Of a stretch of DNA of 64,000 nucleotides, positions 22,121-32,927 are shown piece by piece. The stretch spans positions 700,001 to 764,000 of the forward strand of contig WPIO01000157.1 in the NCBI GenBank assembly GCA_009760855.2, written 5' to 3'. Made by a program: the position numbers and the translations under genes. Each line of letters opens with the position of its first letter. The first letter of the stretch is position 1. The notes beneath the pieces were generated by a model. It had not been told where the DNA came from. It saw only the letters and a list, made by a program, of their open reading frames with translations, and ran no database searches. The DNA is from Cristatella mucedo (lineage: Eukaryota; Bryozoa; Phylactolaemata; Cristatellidae).

Positions 22121-22800
22121 TTGCTCTGTCCTATATCCACCAATAAATTTCAATCGTCACTTAAATTGGCAAATAAGTTTAGCCAGTGGAAGAGAACTGA
22201 CAAGTTATTTACACATGAAAAGAGCCCTTCTCATCGCCAGGCTTTCACTGCATGGAAAGAAACAGAGACGAGACTTCTCAAAGGAAGTGGAATGGACACG
22301 GATGCCGAGGCAATGCCAAAGATGCTGCAGCAACAGATGGTCTCACTTCAGGAAAAGAAACGAATCTGACAAAATTTCCTTGCAAGATTGCGGGTCGCAG
22401 TGCAACGAGAACAAAGCAGTCATGTCTGGCCACTTGTCATGCGTCCAAAAGAGGATACTTTCCAGAAATGAGAAGGAAATCTTTGTAATCTGTGATAACT
22501 ACAGCATGAACCTAGAATGAGTTGATTTGAAGTCAAGATTCCATTGTCACTACCTGATTGGAAATATAGCGAGCACCTACTTAATCATTTAAAGATCAGC
22601 TCTGAGGTGGGAAGAACTGAAGAAAGTCTTAGTCATCACTGTCAAAACCAGACTCTGCAGCAAGGTGGAGTGCAAGAGTCTGTCAAACGTGACTCTGCAA
22701 CAAGATGGATTGCAAGAGTGGAAGCTGTGAAAAATATCAATGATGAGCAGCATTGTAGTTCTTTTGGAGCAACTGTCTATCAGATATCTATCAACTGTCT
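22121..22800 (+). pseudogene. hAT transposase (ZMYM1-like), N-terminal and central part, decayed
   Basis: The first frame (22,148-22,369) reads 'FSQWKRTDKLFTHEKSPSHR' and 'AFTAWKETETRLLKG'. This is the TTF-type zinc-finger region of ZMYM1-like hAT transposases, where 'W..... L..HE.S..HR.....W' is typical. Later frames give 'FVICDNYSMNLE' (compare 'FVPCxNHSLNL') and 'DSATRWIARVEAVKNINDE' (compare 'LSxTRWxxRxDAVKAL'). Stops and frameshifts lie between the blocks. The C-terminal part lies at 24,330-25,125, separated by LINE and SINE insertions. hAT transposases excise and reinsert DNA elements; this one is inactive. Confidence 0.8.
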
Positions 22801-22960
22801 ATCAACTATGTGCTTATGTGTGCTGACACTGTGCATGCTGCTACTAACCATACTTGTAGGCTGACCCTGTGCATGTTACATCTAACAGTGTTATTCATGT
22901 GGTTTATTGAGCATAGCACAACTAACCATACGATCGTAGTTCCTTTGCAGCAAATGTAAA
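22801..22960 (+). mobile_element. L2 LINE, group B, 3' UTR and partial tail
   Basis: 'tgcttatgtgtgctgacac', 'tgtgcatg' repeats and 'ttgcagcaaatgtaaagcg' match the group B 3' UTR at 41,690-41,850. No coding part. Inserted within the hAT element. Confidence 0.75.
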
Positions 22961-22974
22961 GCGAAGTGTAATTG

Positions 22975-24003
22975 CGTCCTAGAAATGTATCTACGTCTGT
23001 AACTTCACAAAGCCACAAAGACTATGTGGCTGTTACACAGGAGAGTTTCGTATGGGGCACTCGCGGCCTAAGTTGCTTTCGGTATGCATTCGGTGGCCAA
23101 CGGACATAATCTCGCTCAACAAACAGAAAGTGGGAAGCAAAGCAGAGTCAGGAGAGCAGTTGAAGTAGTGAGTAGCACGGAAGTAGCCACTCAGGACCGC
23201 TGGAAAGGATGTGCCATATTGGGCAACGGAGAGAAGTTATCGTTGCATAAGAATCAGGAAAGCAAGTTCCAAAGTCTAAGACCTGCAGAGCCAAAGCTTC
23301 TGTCACCAGCGATCTTAAAGCTCAGGAATGGAACAACTAATTTATTATCCATTGGCTATTATCCATGTTATCCATTATTATCAATCTTATCCATTGTCCA
23401 CAGCTGAGGGCACGAGGACGCTGGAACTGGTGCAACAGTTCAGCTAGGTATGGAGGAGCCAAGCCGTAGCGGGCCTTGTGTGTCAACGTAAGAACATTTC
23501 TCTGTATCAGTTGATGAACTGGCAGCCATCCTAGCTCTTTTAGCAGAGGAGACACGTGGTCAAACCTCTGGGATTTGCAAACTAGCCTCGCAACCATATC
23601 CATAGCCATCTGCAGTGGCCTAGTTGCTTTCTTTGGTAGCCCAGCCAAAAGGGAATTGCAATAATCAAGCCGAAACAGAAATAAAGAGATACTTAAATCT
23701 TTAGCAAGCCACTGTGGAAGACAGCTCCTGATCTTAGATAGGGATCGGACGTGATGGTTAGCTGTTGGAGCAGTCTTTTGAATGAAGCTTTTAGAATTTA
23801 GGCAGCTGTCAAAAACGACACCTAAATTTCGAGCACGTGGTTATGGTCGCACAACAGTATCACCTATTAGAAGAGCAAAGCCTTCTAATCCAGCCACACG
23901 TTTAGGGTGTCCTATGAGTAGCAGTTTGGTTTTATCGTCATTTAATTTCAAGAAGTTTTCCGACATCCAGGATCGAATGTCGGCAAGGCAAGCATTCAGT
24001 GTA
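22975..24003 (-). mobile_element. L2/CR1-clade LINE, group A, 3' third
   Basis: On the minus strand this aligns with 12,110-13,070 over about 1 kb, including 'VLTLTHKARYGLAPPYLAELLHQ', 'MAMDMVARLVCKSQRFDHVSPLL' and the 'ggatcgaatgtcggcaagg' segment. It is inserted in the hAT element. Confidence 0.85.
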
Positions 24004-24017
24004 TCAGTTGCTAAGTT

Positions 24018-24055
24018 CTCTGAAGGTGCTTATTTATTATCCTTATTATTATGTC
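24018..24055 (+). mobile_element. L2 tail fragment inserted at LINE edge
   Basis: 'ctaagttctctgaaggtgcttatttattatccttattattat' is a truncated plus-strand L2 tail. It interrupts the minus-strand LINE within about 10 bases of the position hit by the tail at 13,072. Confidence 0.65.
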
Positions 24056-24110
24056 TGATGACACAAGCAGAACATTTGAAACAAGAAGTTATCTAGAAGT
24101 CTCAAAAAAT

Positions 24111-24280
24111 GCTAGCTGATTTAACAGCCTCTTTTTGTATAGCGACAGAAGAGCCTTTACGGCTATCACCACCGCTTGCAGTGACGATAAAGGATCGCCC
24201 ACGACAGGATTCGAACCCACGACCTCGGGGTCAAGGTCTTGAAAAGCAAACACCTTACCCAGTGAGCCATTACGGCTCAT
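24111..24280 (-). mobile_element. tRNA-derived SINE, family I
   Basis: On the minus strand: A-box 'tggctcactgggtaagg', B-box 'ggttcgaatcc', hairpin body and 'gctatacaaaaagaggctgttaaatcagct' tail. This is the best preserved tRNA-like head in the window. Confidence 0.88.
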
Positions 24281-24329
24281 ATCTTGAATTTTAACTTTTG
24301 GGCTCGGCTGCCATTTTGATATAGCATCT

Positions 24330-25125
24330 TAAAGAAGAATGACCGCGTTTAGAAAAGACTGCATGATACAACAAGATGAACTTCTTAGATGCCTCTTGTG
24401 TCATCCACTCTCTTGAGATTGAGTTTTCAAGACTTCAAGAAGACTTAAGCAAAGAATCACTATTAGATGTCGAAAGGAGATGTAAATTGTGAGGAGTTGC
24501 AGTTGAACATACAATCCACAAAAGGATACTGATGCCCGGAGAACTCTCTCGTGATGTTGGCCTCGCGGCAGAGGAAGATATTTTAAGAATAATTAAAAAA
24601 GGCATAGACTATACCGACAAGACATTACAACTATGATTTCCCGGCTCACAGATGTTGATGTCAAATCTGGGTTCTTTTAGGAAGTTGAACAGCTTTTGAA
24701 GACACTAGACCAGACCAAGCTACGCCAGCAATGTTTAGATCTTGGTGGCGTCTATTGTTCAGACGTTGATGAAACAGAGCTGTGTAAAAAGTTATGCAAT
24801 TGTAAAATGCTTCTTGCCACACGTCATGACTAGGCACCAAAGATCCCACTGGAACTAATGTCTTTTATTGTCAGTTATGGAGAAAATGTGTTTTCTAGTT
24901 TGAGGGTTGCCTTTCAAGTTCTTCTCATCACAGCCATATCAACTTCCAGTTGTTAACGTTCCTTTAGCAAGCTGAAGGTAACACTGTCTTATCTGAGACC
25001 ATCAATGGGGCAAGATTGACTCTCATATTTGGTCCTGTTAAGCATAAAGAAAAAAGCACTGAAAATGGTTGATTTTCAAACTGTATTAGACCAGTTTTCC
25101 ACGTTCAAGGCCAGAAAAATTCATC
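24330..25125 (+). pseudogene. hAT transposase (ZMYM1-like), C-terminal part with dimerisation domain, decayed
   Basis: Frames give 'EIEFSRLQEDLSKESLLDVE', 'LCNCKMLLATRHD', 'FQVLLITAISTSSC', 'RSFSKLKVTLSYLRPSMGQD' and 'LSYLVLLSIKKKALKMVDFQ'. The block 'RSFSKLK...LR..M.Q.RL..L.LLSI' is the hAT C-terminal dimerisation signature, usually written 'AERSFSKLKLIKTYLRSTM'. In-frame TAA/TAG/TGA codons break it, including one right before RSFSKLK. It completes the fragment at 22,121-22,800. Confidence 0.9.
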
Positions 25126-26310
25126 GATGTAAAGGCTGCGATAGATACCTTGCACCTTTAATACGGTTAATACAACTTTCTCCACTCAATTTATTTTCTG
25201 ACGTGTGTTTTCTTGCATTTCTTCTGTGGTGGATCTATTTTGCAGCAATTTTTGGGAAGGGGAGGGACGCCAATTGTAGCTTTATCGGGGGGGGGGGGCC
25301 GCGAAAGGTCTCACTACACCTGCCTAGATTTGCTGGGGGCGGGGTATGTGTCCCAGGTTAAATTTAAAGTCTGTTGGGAATGAAGTCAGATGGATAACTC
25401 AGCGCACCAGATGGGTATATTGATTTAATGCCAAAAACTTACTGAAACAAGAGAGAGAGAGGGAGAGCAAGTAAGAGAGAGGAGAAAGGAAGTTCTGCCC
25501 AGTCAGGACAGAGGGAGAGAAGAGAGTGGTAAGTGATTGACAATCACATGTTGTGCAAGCCAAAACCGAAGCTAGCACAGGTGGTAGTGAGTCTGAGGCT
25601 GATTATCCCTTACCGATGCTTAGCCTGCTAGTTGATTGATGCTTCCTGTTGCAGGCTGAGAGAGCTGGTATGCCCGGAGCAGCTCCAGCAGTACAGAGAC
25701 GCACGTTGAGTGGCCGGTGGCCACTGCAAGTCTGCCATTTGGAAGCAGTCTGCTCCCCTACCCCTCCCCGCTCAGGCCGAAGAGAGGAATGAGCCTGTGC
25801 TTCTGCATTCGCATCCCGCCGAGGCTGTGGCTGCAGTGAAGCCAAGTGACTGGGTAGCGACAGCTGAGCAGACTTCGAGAATGTGATCAGGCTTCAGGCA
25901 AGAAATTGTCAGCAGCCACAATCGCTTATGCCGAGATGCTTTTTAGGGCTACAGCAGCCTTTCAGCAGCTTTAGCTTGTTCAAGAACACTGTTGCGAGGC
26001 TCAACAGCTTTGTGGCTTCAGCCATGGCTACGAAAGACCTAGGGCTGAGAGCCACTGGTCGTTCGAGTGCTCTTGTAGAGCAGCTAGCTGTGCCAAAGAG
26101 ATCGTCGCTGGCGCAGCCGACCGCTGTGAGGCCACTATCGCCACTGAGCCAGCCTGCTTACCACTGGCTAAAGCAGGAACAGTGGACCATCTCAGAGGCT
26201 TCGAGCTAGCAGGGCTCAGGCACCTGCACAATTACTGGTAGCTGCTGCATCCCTTGTTGGCAGGCGTTCATATTGCATAGACTACACCAAGCCTCTATGC
26301 TGCTTCTTGG
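25126..26310. other. GC-richer stretch with (GA) and poly-G runs, no gene recognised
   Basis: Contains a run of G at 25,288, GA-rich DNA at 25,450-25,520, and open frames on both strands at 25,600-26,210 that shadow one another. No domain seen. It may hold a non-autonomous element. Confidence 0.3.
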
Positions 26311-26317
26311 CCAAACA

Positions 26318-27478
26318 TAACAATAATAACAACAATAATACATTTGCTACAGGGCTCCCATTGAACGAGATCTCTCTCTCTCTAGGCACTTCACATTTGC
26401 TGCAAAGGAAGCACGACCGAATGGATAGTGGTAGCATGCTTGATGACAACATTTGTAACATGGTTAGAGGTCATGCACACAGACAGCATGCAAATATGGT
26501 TAGTGCCAGTATGCATTAGGTCAGCATTCATAAGCACAGGAAGAATACCAAGGACCCACTAAATATTGGAATAAATCTATGCGTTTTTAGCTTCTTTAAA
26601 ATGTGGCCAGGACATTGAATGTCGTAACGCCATTCGTAAGAGAGTTCCATGTTGTGGGAACATATGAACTAAAGGTGCACTCTCTAATGGATTTGAAGTT
26701 CGTGTAAGGTGCAAGTAAATGAATAGATTTTGAAAAGTGGTCGGTACGATGCTTAGCCTGGTGGGGGAGTAGATCTGATAGGTAGGCTGGAGCCTAAGAA
26801 TAAAGGGACCTAACTGTGAGTGACAGAATCTTATAGTCGATGCTTGACTGGGAGCCAGTGCAAGTCAGCTAGAAGCAGTCTGATGTGACAACTGCGATGC
26901 TCACGACAGACAAGCCTAGCTGCAGAGTTTTGCATGAGATATAAGCACCTGATTGCACAAGCCGGTAGACCAGCAAGCAGTGAGTTACAGAAGTCAAGAA
27001 GGAATATCACAAATGCATGGACCAATTCAGATGTGGGATCACTGTCTAAACAAGGCCGTATTTTAGCAATGTTAAGTAGCTGCAAGTAAACAGACTTGTC
27101 AGTGGAGCTAATCCAGTCGTCTAATAAGAGGTCATATTGCAATTAAACACCTAGATTTTGATCAGATTCGACAGCAGATGTACTGGCAGAGCCGATTTTG
27201 AGCTTTAGGTTTTCCAATTTCTGAATCACACTCAGTTTGCCAATAACTAGTACATTGATTTTATCATCATTCTATTTAAGAAAGCTTGCTGCCATCACTA
27301 TGCGGATACCACAAACATATGTAGCAAGGCTGCTAAAGGAATTCGAAGTATTGGAGGGCTTGGGGGTATCAAACCAAAGGTACAACTTGAGGGTCATCTG
27401 CATAAAAGTGAAAGTCTAGATTGTGCCTTGCAATCACGTCGGCAAAAATGAGAGTATGCAGAGCCTCGAGGTACCCCA
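26318..27478 (-). mobile_element. L2/CR1-clade LINE, group B, right part of a split copy
   Basis: The minus-strand element begins with (ATT)n and the conserved tail (26,318-26,400), then the C-terminal region '[24 protein letters not shown]' and '[15 protein letters not shown]'. It continues to the 'ctcgaggtacccca' RT segment at 27,468. The element resumes at 28,263, so about 780 bases of AT-rich DNA and SINEs interrupt it. Confidence 0.85.
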
Positions 27479-27479
27479 C

Positions 27480-27617
27480 ACTTATATATATATATATATA
27501 TATATAATAATATATAACAATATATAATTATAATATAAATAATATAATATATAATATATAATAAAATATAATAATATCTAATCTGTAATATAATAATATA
27601 TAATCTTCATTATTCAT

Positions 27618-27649
<32 letters not shown>

Positions 27650-27690
27650 TATAATGAATAGTGAAGATTATATGATATTATATTACAGAT

Positions 27691-27783
<93 letters not shown>

Positions 27784-28018
27784 CCATACCATCTTCATGT
27801 GCAGTAATTTTCATTATGCAAATGTAGCTACTGTATATTCAGTAGTAATGATACTAAATAAAGTCGCTGGACGATTCCTTAAATCAAAGAAATTCTGCTA
27901 TTCGTCTATATCTATATCTATATATAATATATATATATAATACATATATATATTATATATATAAATTATAAATTATAAATTAGATATATATATATATATA
28001 TGAGAGCTGAGCCCCATT
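27480..28018. repeat. (TA)n-rich block with imperfect palindromes
   Basis: Long (TA)n runs. A 2 x ~45-base imperfect inverted repeat has arms 27,578-27,625 and 27,646-27,693 (for example 'taatcttcattattcattat' against its complement at 27,650). The block includes a 125-base unit shared with 29,874-30,003. Confidence 0.9.
27783..27906 (+). repeat. Copy of a ~125-base unit (partner 29,874-30,003)
   Basis: 'taccatcttcatgtgcagtaa' through 'aaagaaattctgctattcgtct' is repeated almost unchanged at 29,880-30,002, with only a handful of differences. It is flanked here by AT repeats. Confidence 0.9.
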
Positions 28019-28262
28019 GAGCCCCGAGGCATATGTAAAGCACCTGAATGGAGATTAAGTTCTCTTGGGTTGCTATACAAATGAATTATATGTATATATA
28101 TATATACTTACATATAATTATATATAATTCATTTGTATAGCACCCCAAGAGAACTTAATCTCCATTCAGGTGCTTTACATATGCCTCGGGGCTCAAGCCC
28201 ACGACCTCAGCCAGACCTTGACAAGGGCGAGCGTCTTAACCACTGGACCAATACAGCTCGGC
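28019..28262. mobile_element. Inverted pair of tRNA-derived SINEs, family II
   Basis: A minus-strand copy (28,127-28,262) has a tRNA-like head ('ggtccagtggttaagacgctcgcc' A-box region; B-box-like 'gggcttgagcc') fused to an L2-like tail ('catatgtaaagcacctgaatgg ... gctatacaaatgaatta'). A plus-strand tail-half copy (28,019-28,100) mirrors it with about one mismatch in 75 bases across a short AT spacer. Confidence 0.88.
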
Positions 28263-28480
28263 AGTGTTCTTCAGATGATCTTTGTCCATTCACATCAATA
28301 CTCTATGGTCCCACTGAGATACGACCTGAACCATTGCAGTGCAGTACTAGTGATGCCCAGGCGAGATGAGAGGTGCCCGAGAAGAACATGGTGGTCGATA
28401 GTATCAAAAGCTGCCGAAAGGACATCTCACCTGCATCTATTAGCTTCAGTGATGTCGGATGTTGATGGCACTTCTTCCGA
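28263..28480 (-). mobile_element. L2 LINE, group B, left part of the split copy
   Basis: The minus strand matches the RT region just upstream of 'GIPQG' in 38,900-39,060, with 'cagatgatctttgtccattcacatcaa' and 'gccgaaagga'. It continues the element that ends at 27,478. Confidence 0.8.
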
Positions 28481-29199
28481 CCTGGTCAGTGAGTGAGCAG
28501 GTATGTAGTGACTATTTGCAATCTGAGGCGCCTTGGCTGCACCAAACAAGCATTATTAGAATTAATAAAACATTAATAGAAAATATTACCTGCGATCCTA
28601 TTTCAGCTTAGGGTTGCTAGCCACAGCCAAAGCGCTCTATGATTGCCGACCCAGTTCTGCTTGTTACTTTAGCTTACGGCTGAGCTGTGATTTTCATGGC
28701 GATGCAAACTTGAAGCATTCGAATTTCCTCCTGCTTCTGCTGTCGCTGACAGGGAATCTTGAACCGTCCTCTTGGCATTGCATTAGAGTGGCTTAGCTAG
28801 CTCCTCTACTGCAGCCTAATGAAGAGCTGGACATTAAAAGGGCCTGACGGTTGAAAGCACCGCATCCGAAAAAAAGCGTTACTTTTTGGTCAATTTACCA
28901 GCTAAGAGAAATATACTGATCAGACACTGACAAAGCAGCCAGACCAGCGCCTGCACAAATATTTGAGTGCTCAGTTGGCAAATAAAAAAGGAGCACTCCA
29001 GCAGGTCTCTGGGTAAAGATCGAACATTCGTGCAATGCGAAAGAAAAGGAGAGAGAGAGAGAGAGCTAAAAAGAGCCGGAGAAAGACTCATCAATGGATA
29101 GACCATTGTACAGACAGCCTGTCATACTGTGGTCACTAGTAACTCTCGGCTGGAGGTGCCTAGGATTGCAAAAACATAGGCTTTTTTAGACAATGATAC
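28481..29199. other. No gene recognised
   Basis: Short frames only. A GA-rich run lies at 29,045-29,070. Confidence 0.3.
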
Positions 29200-29600
29200 T
29201 AAATCCAAGCTGGTTCATCCACAAATGTGTGCCATCCAGCCGAAACCTCCACAATTCACCACGTACAGATGACACTTATGGTTGGCAGTCTGTGGCAGTG
29301 CCTATCTACCGCGAACGTTCACACAAGTCACATTATACTACTTCTATCTGACCTGCACTTGCTCCTCATCAAACAGCATAACGGCTTCAAGGTTCTGTCA
29401 CTCACTTTAAGATCATTCCATTCCCTGGCTCAGGCGAACCTATCGAAATTCTCCTTAATCAGGCATTGTGTAGTAGCACACACCCTTCTAGCTCAAATCT
29501 TGTATAAACAATCTCAAATCCTTTGGAGACTGTATCCATATCATTGGCTTGTTGTGCCTCTAAAGCCTGTAACTCACTTTTGAAGTCGTCACGACATTCC
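29200..29600 (+). mobile_element. L2 LINE, group B, decayed C-terminal fragment
   Basis: 'ttcacacaagtcacattatactacttctatctgacctgcactt' matches the 'CHITLLLTDLHWLPIKQ' segment of 36,195. 'ctttggagactgtatccat' matches the FGDRAF segment. Frames are broken. Confidence 0.7.
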
Positions 29601-29776
29601 CTAACTGGATTTAAAAAAAGAAACTAGTATACCACCTTTTTCACACTGAATTTTCTATGTCGGTATGAATCGTCCTTTGCATGCTTATGGGTGCTGAAAA
29701 AGTACACACCATCAGTAGCCAATTGACATCCTTTCCATGATAACTGCTGCTCATAGGACACCCTAAGCATATGCTA

Positions 29777-29861
29777 AGTGCCGAGAAAGAGATTTCGATC
29801 TCCATTCTAATAATAACGCTGGTAATAATTGCTATTATTATTATTATTATTATTAGGGTTG
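29777..29861 (+). mobile_element. L2-type tail with (ATT)n
   Basis: 'taagtgccgagaaagagatttcgatctccatt...' followed by (ATT)8 resembles a diverged L2 tail. Confidence 0.5.
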
Positions 29862-29873
29862 CTAACCCCATTC

Positions 29874-30003
29874 AGCATCATACCATCTTCATGTGCAGTA
29901 ATCTTCATTTTGCAAATGTAGCTACTGTATATTCAGTAGTAATGATACTAAATAAAGACGCTGGACGATTCCTTAAATCAAAGAAATTCTGCTAGTCGTC
30001 TAC
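29874..30003 (+). repeat. Copy of a ~125-base unit (partner 27,783-27,906)
   Basis: Same sequence as 27,783-27,906. Here it continues into unique sequence ('ctacctcgcaggctgatttt'), so this is probably the source copy. Confidence 0.88.
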
Positions 30004-30735
30004 CTCGCAGGCTGATTTTAATGGGTCCCAATCGTATAAAGCAGATACAAATTCTTTCAGACCTAAAAAAAGTGGCAGAGCTAAGATTTTCTTCTAGGGC
30101 GGCCAGACCTGCAATAATTTTTATAAAGGGCAAGATTTTCAAGTCGGTGGGACTGCACCCTAAATTAATGAAAGAGTATAGGAAAAGATCACAGTGGTTA
30201 TTAGACATGAGCTCGTGGTTGATTATTAAGTGGATCTAAGACGTGATTTCAATCGTTGGCGACGATCACCGGAGAGGTTGCAGCAAGGCGTAGGAATAGG
30301 TGGCCTTCCAGCTTGCTGCACAGCCTCCTGGCTCCACAACTGAAGGCCTAGAAAGCCTCCTACATCTTGGTTCCTTTATACAAAGCTGAATTGCTATCAC
30401 AAATTAATTCATATTTTAGCATAAGATCCTGATAGAAAAATAAGTTCCAGGTTTTTTTCTTGATGGCTACTGTGTTTCCTCAACAGTCCCTGACGTCGCA
30501 CATAATTGATGCTGCGACCGACCAGGGCATTAGCATTCCAACCGTCCTTCATTGCTGCTACAGTGCTATCAACTGTCCTAAGAATTCTCATACACTTTTC
30601 CTTTGGTATGAGAGCTGAAGGCTGCTGATTGCTCTTGCAGATGCAAAGCGTTTTGGGTTTGAATATGCCACGGTGACTTCTCCAGTGTAACAAGCACTTG
30701 ATCCCCATGGCTTTTTGAAGTCCTGCACATAGATG
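30004..30735. other. No gene assigned
   Basis: A 72-codon plus frame (30,021-30,239; 'DLKKVAELRFSSRAARPAII') and a 99-codon minus frame (30,409-30,708) show no recognised domain. Confidence 0.25.
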
Positions 30736-30871
30736 CGTAATATATATATAAATATATATATATTATAAATATATATATATATTTTATATTTATAATATAT
30801 ATATATATATATATAATATATATACATATAAATATAAAATAAGTTCTAGGTATATATATATACCTGGAACT

Positions 30872-30914
<43 letters not shown>

Positions 30915-30916
30915 GG
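30736..30916. repeat. (TA)n array with a perfect-arm hairpin
   Basis: AT dinucleotides surround a hairpin at 30,838-30,875, with arms 'aataagttctagg' and 'cctggaacttatt' differing by one base. The unit 'aataagttccagg' also occurs alone at 30,439. Confidence 0.9.
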
Positions 30917-31250
30917 TAACCAGGAGTTCGAGCGTCAGCGCCGGAAGCTGAAGGCTCAGCAGAGGCTAAAGGAGGGGAACTGGCATGCAACGAAGCTAGC
31001 CGAGGCCGAGAGACTCGATAGGTGAGGTAAGGGGCTGTCTTGGAGCAGCCTCCTTGCCCTCTATGGAAAGGGCTGCCTTTACCTCGTACCTCTTTCCTGC
31101 TCTCCCCAATGTCTGCTTGGTTGTCAGTGGTTGCTGTGGGCAGTGGCCAGTGGCTGCTGGCTAGAGTCTGTGCTGGCTGTATACCTCACAGTTTGGCAGT
31201 GGCTGCTGTGGCTGCTAATAATTTCACCAATAAAAAAGACTTTCTACAAT
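30917..31250 (+). other. Charged C-terminal-like frame followed by a poly(A) signal
   Basis: Starting right after the AT array, a plus-strand frame reads 'EFERQRRKLKAQQRLKEGNW', then 'EAERLDR' and a TGA at 31,022, with GC-ending codons unlike the surroundings. About 200 bases of GC-richer sequence follow, ending in 'accaataaaaaagac' (AATAAA at 31,229). It looks like the 3' end of a gene or retroelement with its 3' UTR. The element type is unknown. Confidence 0.3.
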
Positions 31251-31269
31251 GGCAAGCATACTAAAGTTT

Positions 31270-31610
31270 TGCACAGCCCGTGAAAAGATTCATTAATAAC
31301 CCAAAAAAGCACATGTGCCGATAATATGTAGCATTCAGTGTACCACCATGATTCTTCATGGTCTCCGTTATCTTGCTAGGCATAGAGGCTACGAGGTTCT
31401 GAGTTGTTTCTTTTGCTGAAGCTCGTGCCAGAGACCTTGAATTTTGCTAAAAGGTTTGATACTGATGTAGGCCGAACATCCTGTTTGCACTGCCTGTCGA
31501 TATTTCTCTATGGTCATTCGGTGAGTTCGGATCACGCGACTCAGCGGACTACTGCATCGGCACTACACTGAATTCTTCAAAAACGTACCGTACTTCCCCA
31601 AGTTGTTTTC
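31270..31610 (-). pseudogene. Tc1/mariner transposase C-terminal remnant
   Basis: The minus strand reads 'IQGLWHELQQKKQLRTS' and, after a frame change, 'LVASMPSKITETMKNHGGTL'. This matches the Tc1/mariner terminal helix and 'SMPRR...GG.T' block. Upstream parts are unrecognisable. Confidence 0.6.
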
Positions 31611-32394
31611 GGTCAAGCAAGCAGGATTTCGATCTACATAGTTTACCTGGGGGCTCGTTATATTTGCCAGCAACATTACTACCATAAGCAGACTGCCAGG
31701 CCAGTAAATTATTTATTTGACAAACTCATTCGTGGTACACTGCTATCGCGGCCAACGTAGTGCCTTAACTATAACGTTTGTGTTCTGTAGAATGGGCTAC
31801 ATCATAAGAGCCAATAAAGAAGCTTTAGGCCTTGTGTGTGGCCTACTGTGCTGAGTGGCCTTCCCCTCCCCCTGCCGTTGCCTGCATTTTTCATTGTCTG
31901 CAATAGTCAAACATACAGTCTGCTTGCTTTGACCTCATTTTTGAGATCCATTGCTGCAAAAGGCTCACCAGTTCACAGTAGCAGCAGAAACGGCAGGTTT
32001 GTTAATGGAGTTTGGTACTTCTTTGAAGCCTACTGAGCTATTAATACCTTTAGCTCATAGAGAATATTATTATTAGGTAATTAGCACATCACTCTAGAAA
32101 AAATCTCTATTCAAGTGCTTGACAGCTTGGTGAAAGAGAATCAATAACCCAGGGTTATTGACATGGCAGCATCAAACATACAAAAGCAAGCAACTGTCAC
32201 ACTTAGTCGGTTATGCTAAATCAAACATGCCGAAAATCATGGCCACGGTTAGTATGACTTTTGGCTAGTAGCATGCACTGAATCATGCACATGTAAGGAC
32301 ACAAAGCACGTAGCAACAAAAAAGACATGCTCAGTGGGGCTAACGGAAAGCGGATGGTAACTTATATCGTCTTAAGCTGAGACATGCTGCAAGG
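31611..32394. other. No gene recognised
   Basis: Short frames only. 'attattattaggtaa' at 32,066 may be a tail relic. Confidence 0.3.
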
Positions 32395-32927
32395 CTATTA
32401 AGGTAGTAACCGTAGCTGGAGGTGACTTCCAGACCTTTGGTACAAAACAACTGAATGCTCGATCTCCAAAAGACTTCAGTTTTATGCCAGGAACAATGAG
32501 ATAACTAGATGCTCAGAAGCAGGTGGCGTGAGAGCATACTGAAGGAACCAGGTCGGATAGGTCGGCCGGTACAAGCTACCTGTTAGCCATAAAGAGGATC
32601 TTTAAATCGACTCGATGCTTGATTGGGTGTCAGTGATGGGAAGTGGTGTGATATGGCAACTATGCCGTGTCAACAAACTATACATGGTGCTGAGTTTTTC
32701 ACCTGTTGCAGACGATTTAGGGCACTTGGTAGGAATCCTGAATAAAGAGAATTGTAGTAACCTAGAAACGATGCCACACACGGTTTAGCTGTCGTGTTCC
32801 CATCTAAACAAGCCCTTATATTAGTGATGATCTGTAGCTGAAAGTAGACCAACATGACTGTGAAAGGAACGCGATCATTCAATGACGAGTTATTTTGGAA
32901 AGATGTTCTTTTATAAAGAACATACAT
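32395..32927 (-). mobile_element. L2 LINE, group B, decayed C-terminal region
   Basis: The minus frame gives 'LQIITNIRACLDGNTTAKPC' and 'SLYSGFLPSALNRLQQVKNS', the group B region before 'LLADLHWLP'. The following C-terminal part has many stops. Confidence 0.8.

Noticed and set aside
24109-24294. True tRNA gene on the minus strand (A and B boxes present)
   Set aside because: The cloverleaf cannot be closed properly, and the same unit with the same non-tRNA body and tail recurs four times, so it is a SINE.
25883-26231. Overlapping frames of 108 (+) and 67 (-) codons with balanced composition
   Set aside because: They shadow each other in GC-richer DNA and show no domain, conservation or splice context.
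27480-28120. CRISPR-like or satellite array
   Set aside because: There are no evenly spaced repeats with unique spacers. It is TA microsatellite with palindromes in eukaryotic DNA.
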